A stretch of DNA of 64,000 nucleotides. It comes from Marinovum sp034669705 (GTDB taxonomy: Bacteria; Pseudomonadota; Alphaproteobacteria; Rhodobacterales; Rhodobacteraceae). The notes below the pieces were generated by a model. It had not been told where the DNA came from. It saw only the letters and a program-made list of their open reading frames with translations, and ran no database searches. Position 1 is the first letter of the stretch, and every line of letters starts with the position of its first letter. Positions 17,283-27,479 of the stretch are shown piece by piece. The stretch covers positions 1 through 64,000 of the forward strand of contig NZ_JAXMOR010000011.1 in assembly GCF_034669705.1 (NCBI RefSeq), written 5' to 3'. Position numbers and translations under genes: made by a program.

Positions 17283-18052
17283 GGCGCCCCCGTTTCGAAG
17301 CTCAGCACCCCGGTCAGCCCGGCCTCTGCCAAGGCCGCGGCGCCCTGTGCCGGCAGGGCTCCCGGCGCAAAGACCAGCCCGCGGGCCGAGCCGGTATGCG
17401 CCCGGATCACCCCCAGCGCGCCCAGCTCACGCGCCAGATCCGCCATCGGATCGCCCGGCCCCCGGCGCGCGGTGCAGCGCGCGGCAGAGGCGCTGGCGAT
17501 GGCCGCCGCGCGGGGCAGGTCGCGGTTCTGGCTCGCCGCCATCCAGTCGGTGGCAAGATCGGTGATATCGTCGAAATCCGCGTCTCCGGCCTCGGTGCGC
17601 TGCGGCGCGCCCCATTGCCCGCCGAGCACCACGGCGCGCGGCGGCGGGGCCAGATCACGCAGCACCTGCCCCCGGCGCGAGGCCCAGAGCAGCTGGTCGG
17701 GGCTGGCAAACATCAGCGGATCGCTGGCGCCCTCGATGGCGATGCAGGCCCGCGCCAGCGCCTCGGGCGCGCCGTCGAACCCTGCCGCCCGCGCCAGCGC
17801 CACCAGCGTCGCGGTCGAGGCCCCGGCGCCGATCCCCAGTTCGAAATTGCGGCTGGCGCCGGGCAGGGCGCCGAGGCCGAGCCTGGTGGCGAAGGCCGCG
17901 AGATCCTCTGGCGAAAACGGCATCGCACCGTCACCGGGCGCGGTCACCTGCAGCGCCGGGCAGACCACGGTGACCAGCGCCACCGGGCCGTCGGATCCGA
18001 TGCGGCCCTGCAGCCATTCGCCGAAATGCCCCTGCACCGTCACCGGCCTCAT
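17279..18052 (-). CDS. GHMP kinase, PduX/BluE-like L-threonine kinase
   Basis: A 257-residue GHMP-family kinase. The phosphate-binding motif appears as ELGIGAGASTATLVAL at about residues 71-86, and a C-terminal glycine-rich segment AHTGSARGLVFAP matches the second GHMP signature. Position between cobD and the ribazole-phosphatase-like gene, and similarity in type to PduX of enterics and BluE of Rhodobacter, point to phosphorylation of L-threonine for the aminopropanol arm. The assignment rests on context and motifs; other GHMP substrates cannot be excluded. Confidence 0.8.
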   Translation of the reverse strand: MRPVTVQGHFGEWLQGRIGSDGPVALVTVVCPALQVTAPGDGAMPFSPEDLAAFATRLGLGALPGASRNFELGIGAGASTATLVALARAAGFDGAPEALARACIAIEGASDPLMFASPDQLLWASRRGQVLRDLAPPPRAVVLGGQWGAPQRTEAGDADFDDITDLATDWMAASQNRDLPRAAAIASASAARCTARRGPGDPMADLARELGALGVIRAHTGSARGLVFAPGALPAQGAAALAEAGLTGVLSFETGAP

Positions 18053-18627
18053 TGGCGGTTGACCTCGATCACCGAGACCGGGCCGTCAGCCCCGCAGCGC
18101 AGCCGGGTCAGCGACAGCGGTGCCACTTCGAAGGCCAGCGCGCCGGGCACGCTGCCGATGACCAGCGCCAGCGCGGACCGGATCACCCCGGCATGCACCA
18201 CCAGCGCAACCGGGCCACCCCAGTTGGCCTGCGCGCCGTGCTGGGCCAGCGCCGGCGCGGTCCGGGTGCAGAGATCGGCAAAGCTCTCGCCGCCCGGTGC
18301 CGCATGGCGGGCCAGCGCCGCAGCGCTGAGGATGCCGAGATCTGGCAACGCCTCGAAGGGCAGGCCGTCATGGGCGCCGAAGTCCTGCTCCCAGAGCCGC
18401 GCGTCCTCAAGGCTGGTGCCGAAGAGGGCCTCGGCGGTCTGGCGACAGCGCTGCGCCGGGCTGCTGATAACCTGCGCCACGTCACCGAGCCGCGCCTTGA
18501 GCGCGGAGATCGCCGCCGGATCGATCCGCGCCGCGACGTCGGTGCAGCCGTAGAGCCGCCCCGGCACGGCGGCGGGCGCATGGCGGATCAGCACGAGTTC
18601 TCCGCTGGATGGCGTATTGGTCTGCAA
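18049..18627 (-). CDS. Histidine phosphatase, alpha-ribazole phosphatase-like
   Basis: A 192-residue histidine phosphatase. The active-site motif is LVLIRHAPA (RHA in place of the common RHG), followed by SSPAQRCRQTAEAL and the second catalytic His in LVVHAGVIRSAL. In this setting the likely role is CobC-type dephosphorylation of alpha-ribazole phosphate or adenosylcobalamin phosphate. It is the first gene of a four-gene leftward operon and lies only 54 bases from the divergent cobP start. The similarly named PLP enzyme cobC lies downstream and is unrelated. Confidence 0.82.
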   Translation of the reverse strand: MQTNTPSSGELVLIRHAPAAVPGRLYGCTDVAARIDPAAISALKARLGDVAQVISSPAQRCRQTAEALFGTSLEDARLWEQDFGAHDGLPFEALPDLGILSAAALARHAAPGGESFADLCTRTAPALAQHGAQANWGGPVALVVHAGVIRSALALVIGSVPGALAFEVAPLSLTRLRCGADGPVSVIEVNRQ

Positions 18628-18681
18628 CAGGTCGGCTTTCTGGCTTTCTTTTCACGTCGGAAAATGCTTTCCCACGCGGCA

Positions 18682-19212
18682 ATGCAAAAGTCGATACTCA
18701 TCACCGGTGGCGCGCGGTCGGGCAAATCCGCGCTGGCCGAACGCAGGGCGCTGCAGCCCACGGGCCGCGCGATCTATATCGCAACCGCGCGGGTCTACGC
18801 GGGCGACAGCGAGATGGCCGACCGCATCGCCGCCCATCGCGCCCGCCGCGGCGCGGCCTGGCAGGAGCTGCATGCGCCGGTGGATCTGGCGGGGGCGCTG
18901 CGCGACAGCGACGGTGGCGCGCCGCGGCTGGTGGATTGCCTGACGCTCTGGCTGACCAACCTGATGCTCGACGAGGCCGACTGGCGCGCCGCCACCGACG
19001 CGCTGGTCGAGGCGCTGGCGGCGCAATCCGCGCCGGTGATCCTTGTCAGCAATGAGGTGGGTCTGGGCATCGTGCCCGAGAACCGGCTGGCGCGGCGCTT
19101 TCGCGATGCTGCCGGCCATGTCAATCAGGCCGTGGCCGCGGCCTGCGATGAAGTCTGGCTGGCGGTGGCCGGCCTGCCAATGAGGGTGAAACCGAGTGAC
19201 GATACTTTCTGA
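18682..19212 (+). CDS. cobP: Adenosylcobinamide kinase / guanylyltransferase
   Basis: A 176-residue CobP/CobU bifunctional enzyme. It has a P-loop GGARSGKS at residues 9-16, then YIATARVYAGDSEMADRIAAH, RLVDCLTLWLTNL, and ILVSNEVGLGIVPENRLAR, all hallmarks of this family. It phosphorylates adenosylcobinamide and attaches GMP to start nucleotide-loop assembly. I use the ATG at 18682 (MQKSILITGG); an in-frame ATG six codons upstream is possible. Its 3' end overlaps the cobU start by 17 bases. Confidence 0.95.
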   Translation: MQKSILITGGARSGKSALAERRALQPTGRAIYIATARVYAGDSEMADRIAAHRARRGAAWQELHAPVDLAGALRDSDGGAPRLVDCLTLWLTNLMLDEADWRAATDALVEALAAQSAPVILVSNEVGLGIVPENRLARRFRDAAGHVNQAVAAACDEVWLAVAGLPMRVKPSDDTF

Positions 19213-20212
19213 CTCCGCAACGCTGGCGGCGGTGGCCACTCTGGCCGGCCGCCTGCCGCAGATCGATGCCGAGGCCGCCGAGGCCGCGCTGGCGCGGCAG
19301 AACAGCCTGACCAAACCGCCCGGCGCGCTGGGTCGGCTCGAGGAGCTGGCGATCTTCATGGCCGGCTGGCAGGGCCGGGAAAGGCCGCAGATCGACCGGG
19401 CGCAGGCGCTGGTCTTTGCCGGCAACCACGGGGTCTGCGCGCAGGGGGTGAACCCGTTCCCGCAGGAGGTCACCGCCCAGATGGTGGCCAATTTCGAGCA
19501 GGGCGGCGCGGCGATCAACCAGCTCTGCCTTGCCAATGACGCCACGCTCTCGGTGATCGCGCTCGCCTTGGACCGGCCCACCGGTGACATCACCGAAGGC
19601 CCGGCGATGTCCGAGGACGAGACCCTGACGGCGATGCGGCGCGGCGCCGAGGCGGTTGACCCCGAGGCCGCAGTGCTGGTGCTGGGCGAGATGGGGATCG
19701 GCAATTCCACCGTCGCCGCGGCGCTGGCGATGGGTGCCTTCGGCGGTGCGGCAGCGGATTGGGTCGGGCGTGGCACCGGGTCCGACGCCGACGGGATGGC
19801 GCGCAAGACCGGCGCCATCACCCGCGCCTGCGCGCGCCATGCCGGGGCCGCCGGGCTCGACATCCTCGCGCGGCTCGGCGGGCGCGAGCAGGCGGCGATC
19901 TGCGGTGCGGTGCTCGAGGCGCGGGCGCGGCGCATCCCGGTGATCCTCGACGGCTTTATCTGCACAGCGGCCACGGTGCCGCTCTTTGCCTGCGATCCGC
20001 GGTTTCTCGATCACTGCGTGGTGGGCCATGTCAGCCGCGAGCCGGGCCATGCCCGCCTGCTTGATGCGCTGAACCAGCGGCCGATCCTGTCGCTCGACAT
20101 GGCACTCGGCGAAGGCTCCGGCGCCGCATTGGCGCTTGGCGTGCTGCGCGCGGCGCTGGCCTGTCACAACGGCATGGCGACCTTTGCCGAGGCCGGGGTC
20201 TCGGACGGATGA
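19196..20212 (+). CDS. cobU: Nicotinate-nucleotide:DMB phosphoribosyltransferase
   Basis: A 338-residue enzyme (CobU in Pseudomonas naming, CobT in Salmonella) that makes alpha-ribazole phosphate from nicotinate mononucleotide and dimethylbenzimidazole. Motifs include KPPGALGRLEELA, VFAGNHGVCAQGVNPFPQEVT, GEMGIGNSTVAAAL and the C-terminal catalytic-Glu region LGEGSGAALAL. The start is a GTG at 19196, inside the end of cobP. The downstream junction with cobV is ATGA. Confidence 0.95.
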   Translation: MTILSDSATLAAVATLAGRLPQIDAEAAEAALARQNSLTKPPGALGRLEELAIFMAGWQGRERPQIDRAQALVFAGNHGVCAQGVNPFPQEVTAQMVANFEQGGAAINQLCLANDATLSVIALALDRPTGDITEGPAMSEDETLTAMRRGAEAVDPEAAVLVLGEMGIGNSTVAAALAMGAFGGAAADWVGRGTGSDADGMARKTGAITRACARHAGAAGLDILARLGGREQAAICGAVLEARARRIPVILDGFICTAATVPLFACDPRFLDHCVVGHVSREPGHARLLDALNQRPILSLDMALGEGSGAALALGVLRAALACHNGMATFAEAGVSDG

Positions 20213-20934
20213 GCCTGCGCGCCCGGCTGGCCGAGGTGCAGCTGGCGGTGATGCTGCTGACGCGTCTGCCGGCCGGGCAGACCTTTGGCGCCGTGCCGGA
20301 GCTGGTGGCGGCGCGCTGGGCCTTTCCGGCCGTTGGCGCGCTGATCGGCGGGCTGACCTGGGCGGGCTTTGCCGGCGCTGCGGCGCTTGGTGCCCCGCCG
20401 GCGATTGCGGCGCTGCTTGCATTGGCGCTGCTGGCGCTGCTCACCGGGGCGCTGCATTTCGACGGGCTGGCGGATTATGCTGACGGCATCGGCGGCGGGC
20501 GCGACCGGGCCCATGCACTCGAGATCATGCGCGACAGCCGGATCGGCAGCTACGGCGTGCTGGCGATGATCGTGGTGGCGGGGCTCTGGGCAGTCTCAGT
20601 GGCCGAGGCCGCGCCGGGGCCCCTGGACTTCATCGTCGCGGCGGTGCTGAGTCGGGCGGCGATGGTGGCGCTGCAGGAGGCGCTGCCGCCCGCGCGGGCC
20701 GATGGCATGGGACGGAGGGCCGCCGGCCGCAGCCGCGCGGCGCGTTGCGTCCTTGCGATTTTGGCGCTGGTGGCGCTGGTGCTCTGGCCCTGGCCGCTTC
20801 TGGCCTGCGGGCTTGTGACCGCGCTCATTGGCTGGCAGGCGCGACGTCGGATCGGCGGCCAGACCGGCGATGTGCTGGGCGCGGCGCAGCTGGTGTCGGA
20901 AACCGCGATCTGGGTGACGCTGGCCTGCCTGTGA
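20209..20934 (+). CDS. cobV: Adenosylcobinamide-GDP ribazoletransferase
   Basis: A 241-residue polytopic membrane protein of the CobV/CobS family, which joins adenosylcobinamide-GDP and alpha-ribazole in the last step of cobalamin assembly. It has the acidic motif FDGLADYADGIGGGRDRAHA with EIMRDSRIGSYGVLA, the metal-binding signature of the family. Alanine- and leucine-rich helices follow. It closes the cobP-cobU-cobV operon and converges on the epimerase-like gene with a six-base gap. Confidence 0.95.
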   Translation: MSLRARLAEVQLAVMLLTRLPAGQTFGAVPELVAARWAFPAVGALIGGLTWAGFAGAAALGAPPAIAALLALALLALLTGALHFDGLADYADGIGGGRDRAHALEIMRDSRIGSYGVLAMIVVAGLWAVSVAEAAPGPLDFIVAAVLSRAAMVALQEALPPARADGMGRRAAGRSRAARCVLAILALVALVLWPWPLLACGLVTALIGWQARRRIGGQTGDVLGAAQLVSETAIWVTLACL

Positions 20935-20940
20935 CGCCGC

Positions 20941-21915
20941 TCAGCTGTCGGTCAAGGCAAAGGCGCTGATCTCGTAGCGGGTCGTCCAGGGCGTGCCGGC
21001 GCGCAGCTGCACCCCGGCGCGGCGGCCTTGAAGACTGGGGTCGAAGGGGGTGACGCCCCCGTCAAACAGGCTCGAGACAGGCTCGACGCCCATGCCGGTG
21101 AACTGCCCGAAGCCGGGGATCTCGGTGCCGGGATTGGCGAGCCAGAGCAGGCAATGCGGCAGGTCGTCGGCCGACCACGTCAGCCTGACACCGGCCCCCT
21201 CGTCCGGATAGCGCAGTTCCGCCTCGCCGTCGCAGTCCCAGATTTGCACCAGCGCCTCGCGGTGACGCGGGAACGCCTCGGGAAACCGCAGCGCGCCGCC
21301 GTCCCGCGTGGGCAGGCTGCCGCCCTTTTGTACCAAGGTGGCCGGCTGCAGCCCCATGCCCGCCGGGGCCAGCGCGGCCGGCACGGTGCTGGCCTCTGCA
21401 CCGCCGGTCCAATCGAGGGTGACCCCGGCGCCGCCGTCGGGCAGGCGAAAGATCGGGTGCAGGCCGATCGGCAGCAGGCAGTCGCGCGCCGGGGTGACCG
21501 TCAGGGTGAACTCTGCTCTCGGTGCGTCAGACGACAGGCGCACCTCGCGCTCCAGCCGGGCGACATCATGGCCCGCGGGATAGTCGATCGACATGCGGGC
21601 GCTGGCGCCGTCGCTGTGATCGAGCTGCCAGCGGGCGTTGCTGCCGTAGCCGTGGTGCTGCGGGTCGGGAGCGGAGGTGCCGAAGGGCACGCAGGGCCAT
21701 TCGCCGCCCAGCTCGGCCAGATGCGGCGACAGTCCCGGCAGATCCTCGGGGCGGACGGTGCCGCTCCACGCGGCCTCGGCCATGGGCGCAAAGCTGCGAC
21801 CGCCGGGCAGGTGAAAGGTGAGGTCATGCAGGATCGCGCCCAGCGGGCCGATGGCGGCGCTGCACTGCGCGGTCTCGAGCGGCGTCCAGCCGTCACGTGG
21901 GGCAGAGGGGGTCAT
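20941..21915 (-). CDS. Aldose 1-epimerase-like protein
   Basis: A 324-residue protein of the galactose-mutarotase fold. Supporting segments are HHGYGSNARWQL near residue 80, LPIGLHPIFRLPDG near residue 165 (carrying the expected central His), and a C-terminal LPHCLLWLANPGTE stretch. Members of this superfamily interconvert sugar anomers or bind carbohydrates; the substrate is unknown here. The start at 21915 gives MTPSAPRDGW. It is not part of the cobalamin operon, which runs toward it from the other strand. Confidence 0.7.
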   Translation of the reverse strand: MTPSAPRDGWTPLETAQCSAAIGPLGAILHDLTFHLPGGRSFAPMAEAAWSGTVRPEDLPGLSPHLAELGGEWPCVPFGTSAPDPQHHGYGSNARWQLDHSDGASARMSIDYPAGHDVARLEREVRLSSDAPRAEFTLTVTPARDCLLPIGLHPIFRLPDGGAGVTLDWTGGAEASTVPAALAPAGMGLQPATLVQKGGSLPTRDGGALRFPEAFPRHREALVQIWDCDGEAELRYPDEGAGVRLTWSADDLPHCLLWLANPGTEIPGFGQFTGMGVEPVSSLFDGGVTPFDPSLQGRRAGVQLRAGTPWTTRYEISAFALTDS

Positions 21916-21990
21916 CACGCAGCTCCGGTCCGTGGGGGTCGGGGCGCTTGTAGCGTGCGCCGGCACGGGAAGCCAAGCTGGGAAACGTGC

Positions 21991-22020
21991 GGCGGTCCGG
22001 GGAGGAGACCCCGGACCGCC
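21991..22020 (-). terminator. Rho-independent-type terminator after catalase
   Basis: A perfect 12-bp GC-rich stem (21991-22002 with 22009-22020, loop AGGAGA) starts 16 bases past the catalase stop. On the leftward strand it is followed by GCACGTTTCCC, a weak T-tract. It should end the catalase transcript before the epimerase-like gene. Confidence 0.75.
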
Positions 22021-22035
22021 CGTGGGTCAGCGCGC

Positions 22036-24105
<2,070 letters not shown>

Positions 24106-24200
24106 GCAATCGTACCTTTTCACTGGAGATGAACGGAGAGAAACCCCGGCCAGACACTGGTCTTCCGGGGCAAGAGGCGCCGGTCAGTCGCACGGCGGCC

Positions 24201-24470
24201 TCATGACGCGCCCTTGCGCCAGGGCTCAGCGGTATCGGCAAAGAACCCCTCGAAGCCCTCGAGCCTGGCCAGCCCCTCGGGATCGGTGTCGCCCGGCGCG
24301 TCGGGGGTGTGCGGCGAGAGGGTGATCTCCGAGGCCGAATCCTCCGGAGCAGGCCAGAGACCGCGCCAATGCGCCCAGAACGGGACATGAAAGATCGCCA
24401 GCGCGGCGCTCGGCGGCTGGGGCCGGGCGTCGACGGCGGGGTGGTGTGGGTCAGTTCCTAAAGCGGCCAT
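24201..24470 (-). CDS. Small proline-rich protein of unknown function
   Basis: An 89-residue reading frame with a textbook AGGAGG ribosome site seven bases before its ATG, which is the main reason to accept it. The product is rich in Pro, Ala, Asp and Trp, has one short aromatic stretch (FHVPFWAHWRGLWPAP) and an acidic C-terminal half, and shows no signal peptide or known motif that I recognise. It lies 95 bases upstream of the catalase start on the same strand, so the two may be co-transcribed. Confidence 0.55.
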   Translation of the reverse strand: MAALGTDPHHPAVDARPQPPSAALAIFHVPFWAHWRGLWPAPEDSASEITLSPHTPDAPGDTDPEGLARLEGFEGFFADTAEPWRKGAS

Positions 24471-24879
24471 TCCGGCGCCTCCTGGCTGCGGGATGCGACT
24501 GCGGGGTGCGTCGCGGCTCCCTGTTTCAAATCACCCGGGCGCTGGACTGGCCGTGGGCTGATCTCTCACACATCACTCGTCACGCGGCACGCCGGTACAG
24601 GAGATCAGCCCCTCGCGGTCCACCCGGGTGGGAGCCAAGTTTCGGGTGCCGCAGGTTCAACAAGCCAGGGCGCGATGGGTTCCCGCCGCGGGCCGGGGCC
24701 GGCGCAGATTTCCCGGCGGCGCGCTCGCGGCGACATCGCATCAACGTGACAGGCTGCGGCGGAAATCTTGCGTAGATTGCCAGAGACGGCCGCCGGGCTC
24801 GCGCAGCGGTGCGGCCTGCTGGAACCGGACCAGCGGCGGCGCGTTTCACAGCCCTGCAGGCTAGAAGAAAGGCAGACCC
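24471..24879. other. Intergenic gap with no gene recognised
   Basis: This 409-base gap separates two divergent genes. It should hold promoters for both. I see a 12-bp palindrome CCACCCGGGTGG near 24619-24630 and a weak TTGCGT/TAGATT pair near 24768-24779, too close together for a sigma-70 promoter. Reading frames here have no convincing ribosome site or protein character. No RNA gene is evident. Confidence 0.5.
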
Positions 24880-25467
24880 ATGAAGAGACGACAGTTTGTT
24901 GGCGGCGCGCTTGGCGCGGCCGTGCTCGGAGCCGGAACCCCCGCGCTGGCGCATCCCCCGGAGCAACTTCCCGCCTATGATCTTCCTCCCGCGCTGCTGC
25001 CGCGCGAGATCGATTTCTTCGCCGATCTGCCACCCTACGAGATACATGTGGTGCCGGACGAGTTCGCGCTCTACTGGACGCTGCCGAACCAGAGGGCGAT
25101 GCGCTATGTGGTGGGCGTCGGCCGGCCCGGGCTTTATGAGGCGGGCGAGTTTTATGTCGGTGCCCGTAAGGAATGGCCCAGCTGGACGCCGACGCCGGGC
25201 ATGCTGGAGCGCGAACCGGAGCGTTATCAGCAATATGCCGACGGGATGCCGGGCGGGCTGAACAATCCGCTGGGGTCGCGGGCGCTCTACCTGTTCGATC
25301 CCGAACGCGGCGACACGTTCCTGCGCATCCACGGCACCAATGAGCCCTCGACCCTGGGGCAGCGGGTCTCGAATGGCTGCGCACGGCTGGTCAACGACCA
25401 GATGATCGAACTCTACGATCAGGTGCCGATGGACACCCGCGTCGTGCTGCATCCGCAGGACGTCTGA
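24880..25467 (+). CDS. Exported L,D-transpeptidase (YkuD domain)
   Basis: A 195-residue protein. Its N-terminus MKRRQFVGGALGAAVLGAG looks like a twin-arginine (KRRQF) or similar export signal ending near ALA-H. The YkuD catalytic signature is HGTNEPSTLGQRVSNGCARL, with the nucleophile Cys at residue 167. Enzymes of this type make 3-3 cross-links in peptidoglycan or attach lipoproteins in the periplasm. The ATG at 24880 has an AAAGG site upstream. It converges on the IclR gene with a nine-base gap. Confidence 0.9.
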   Translation: MKRRQFVGGALGAAVLGAGTPALAHPPEQLPAYDLPPALLPREIDFFADLPPYEIHVVPDEFALYWTLPNQRAMRYVVGVGRPGLYEAGEFYVGARKEWPSWTPTPGMLEREPERYQQYADGMPGGLNNPLGSRALYLFDPERGDTFLRIHGTNEPSTLGQRVSNGCARLVNDQMIELYDQVPMDTRVVLHPQDV

Positions 25468-25476
25468 CCCGGTCCT

Positions 25477-26256
25477 CTACGCCCGCCCGAGGTGCCGCGA
25501 GATCGCCCGGGCGCAGCCGGTGACCGCCTCGATCAGCCGCGCGTCGGGGGCTTCTGGCACCTCGATCGCGCGGGTGGCGTTGATTGCGCCGACGATGCCG
25601 CCCGACAGGTCGCGGATCGGTGCCGCCACCGAGGCCATGCCACGCTCGAAACTGCCGAGCTGCACCACCACCTCGCGGCCACGGTCCGCCCGCCATTGCT
25701 CGAGCAGCGTCGCCATGCTCTGTGGCGTGCCGCTTGGCGCGTGGTCGTATTGCTCGTCGCGATAAAGCGCGACCAGCGAGTCTTCGTCGAGATCGGTCAG
25801 CAGCACCCGTCCCATGGTGGTCGCCGCCGCCGGCAACCGGCTGCCGACATGCACGATGCTGCCCATGCCGGTGCGGCTGGCGACCCGCAGCATGTAGAGC
25901 ACGCTGCGCCCGTCACGGACGCCCAGATGGGTCGACCATTCGGTGTCGTCGCGCAGCCGCTCGATCTCGGGCAGGGCGATCTGCACCAATTCGCGCGAGG
26001 CCATGTAGCCATGCCCCAACCGCAGCACCGCCGGCCCCAGCGCATAGGTCTGGCGGCGGGCGTCATGCAGCAGAAACCCCAGGTGCGCCAGCGTATAGAC
26101 CGTGCGGAACGCCGCCGAGCGGCTGAGGTCGAGCGCGCGGGCGATTTCTGACAGGGTCAGCTCCGGCCGGTCGGCGGCAAAGATGTCGAGCACCGCGAAT
26201 CCCCGGATCAGCCCGGGCACGAGATAGCGGTCTTCGTCGGAATCTGTTTTGTCCAT
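25477..26256 (-). CDS. IclR-family transcriptional regulator (first)
   Basis: A 259-residue IclR-type regulator. The winged helix-turn-helix is in residues 15-70 (LTLSEIARALDLSRSAAFRTVYTL), and the C-terminal effector domain contains TTMGRVLLTDLDE and GSFERGMASVAAPIRDLSGG. I use the ATG at 26256; a TTG seven codons upstream is less likely. It is divergent from the bicupin gene with an 84-base gap, so the bicupin is its probable target. The effector is unknown; IclR relatives often respond to aromatic acids. Confidence 0.9.
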   Translation of the reverse strand: MDKTDSDEDRYLVPGLIRGFAVLDIFAADRPELTLSEIARALDLSRSAAFRTVYTLAHLGFLLHDARRQTYALGPAVLRLGHGYMASRELVQIALPEIERLRDDTEWSTHLGVRDGRSVLYMLRVASRTGMGSIVHVGSRLPAAATTMGRVLLTDLDEDSLVALYRDEQYDHAPSGTPQSMATLLEQWRADRGREVVVQLGSFERGMASVAAPIRDLSGGIVGAINATRAIEVPEAPDARLIEAVTGCARAISRHLGRA

Positions 26257-26261
26257 AAAAC
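26246..26261. promoter_or_regulatory. Candidate operator over the first iclR start
   Basis: A 5-bp inverted repeat, GTTTT-N6-AAAAC, spans the ATG of the IclR gene. It could be an autoregulatory site. The arms are short and AT-rich, so chance is a real possibility. Confidence 0.25.
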
Positions 26262-26340
26262 GGTGTGTATCAGGCAAAACGCGGTCGCGCTACCTTTGAA
26301 GCACAGACACGTGCAGGCCACGGACCAAGGAGACACCGAC

Positions 26341-27285
26341 ATGAACATGCGCGCTACCGCATCGCCGCTCGCGGCAGACCTCAAGGCCCATACCGGCCGC
26401 TTTACCGACAAGGAATTCGACTGGAACGCCTTTCCCTCGAATGCCGGGTTCGATGACCTGTCCCGCGCGCAGATGCGGTATGTCGGCGCCGGCGGCTCGC
26501 CCAAGGTGGGCGACACCTCGACCCTCAAGGCCGACAATTTCACCGTCTCGCTGATCTACAAGGAGCCGGGCAAATACGCCGCCTGCCACAGCCATGAGAT
26601 CGAAGAGAGCTTTCTGATCATCGACGGTGCGCTGATCGTCGGCTGGGAAAAGGATGGCGAGGTGGTCGAGGTCAACCTCGGGCCCAAGGACATGATCCTG
26701 AATGCCCGCGAGATCGGCCATGGCTTTCGGGTCGACGGCGTCGAGCCGGTGCTGATGACGATTTCGGTCGATGTCGGCAAGCCGCTGCCGCCGGTCTATC
26801 ACTACCATCCCAAGGAACATGCCCCCGAGCTGGCGCGGGCGTTCGGCGCCAAGCCGGGCGAGACCCTCAAGTTCGATCCCGAGGGCGAACATCCGCTGCA
26901 GCAGCTAATGGCGAAATACGTCATTCGCCATGCCGACCAGCCGACGATCTGGGAAAAGGCGGGCTTTACCCGCAAGGTTTATGTCGGTGCAGGCGGTCTG
27001 GAGCATGACACCTGCCGCAAGGAAATGTGGGGTGTGCCCTCGCGCGTCGGCATCAAAGGGTTTATCCGCGAGGTCGAGGATGCGTTTCTGGTGCTCGAAG
27101 GCAGCCTGACCGTCGGCTGGGAAGACAACGGCGAGACCGTGGAGGTCGAGCTTGGCCCACGTGATCTGGTCAAGACCCCGGCCGGCCGCAAGCATTGGAT
27201 CCGCAATGACGGGGCCGGCGCCGCGACGGTCTGGCACGTGATCGGCACCGCGCAAGAGGATGGTGTTGTCTACGAAGCCGCCTGA
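26341..27285 (+). CDS. Bicupin protein
   Basis: A 314-residue protein with two cupin halves. The first, at about residues 60-135, keeps a metal-type motif (ACHSHEIEESFLIIDG, with HxH and Glu). The second, at about residues 210-300, has lost it (GFIREVEDAFLVLEG), although a later His remains in GRKHWI. The architecture resembles dioxygenases of the gentisate or related bicupin groups, but I cannot name the substrate. The start at 26341 follows a strong AAGGAG site. The divergent IclR gene and the nearby aromatic-type operon suggest a role in the same metabolism. Confidence 0.75.
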   Translation: MNMRATASPLAADLKAHTGRFTDKEFDWNAFPSNAGFDDLSRAQMRYVGAGGSPKVGDTSTLKADNFTVSLIYKEPGKYAACHSHEIEESFLIIDGALIVGWEKDGEVVEVNLGPKDMILNAREIGHGFRVDGVEPVLMTISVDVGKPLPPVYHYHPKEHAPELARAFGAKPGETLKFDPEGEHPLQQLMAKYVIRHADQPTIWEKAGFTRKVYVGAGGLEHDTCRKEMWGVPSRVGIKGFIREVEDAFLVLEGSLTVGWEDNGETVEVELGPRDLVKTPAGRKHWIRNDGAGAATVWHVIGTAQEDGVVYEAA

Positions 27286-27308
27286 GCCTGTGACAGGCCA
27301 AGAATAAC

Positions 27309-27336
27309 CGGTGTGGCGGTCTGAGCCGCCGCACCG
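27309..27336 (+). terminator. Hairpin terminator after bicupin gene
   Basis: An 11-bp stem (27309-27319 with 27326-27336, one T-G wobble) begins 23 bases past the bicupin stop and is followed by CGGAGGTCCGTTTCG, with only a short T-run. It should insulate the operon starting at 27591 from the bicupin gene. Confidence 0.6.
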
Positions 27337-27416
27337 CGGAGGTCCGTTTCGCTGCCTTGGGAGGGGTTGGCGCGCGCCTCGGATTTCATCATGATCTGCG
27401 TTGAAATTCAAAGGCT

Positions 27417-27433
27417 TGCACAGATGTTGTGCA
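27417..27433. promoter_or_regulatory. Inverted repeat upstream of the catabolic operon
   Basis: A perfect 6-bp inverted repeat TGCACA-N5-TGTGCA lies about 47 bases ahead of the putative -35 element of the 27591 operon. The geometry suits a dimeric activator. It differs from the IclR-type motif further downstream. Confidence 0.4.
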
Positions 27434-27479
27434 GGAGGAGACACCGGCCGGGAGCCCCCGAGAATATTTGCGAAAGCAC

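Noticed and set aside
24619..24630. Palindrome CCACCCGGGTGG as an operator
   Set aside because: Short GC-rich palindromes are common in this base composition, and no second copy or linked regulator was seen.
24446..24775. Rightward frame in the gap before the L,D-transpeptidase
   Set aside because: Arg-rich, no ribosome site, no domain, and it overlaps the expected promoter region.
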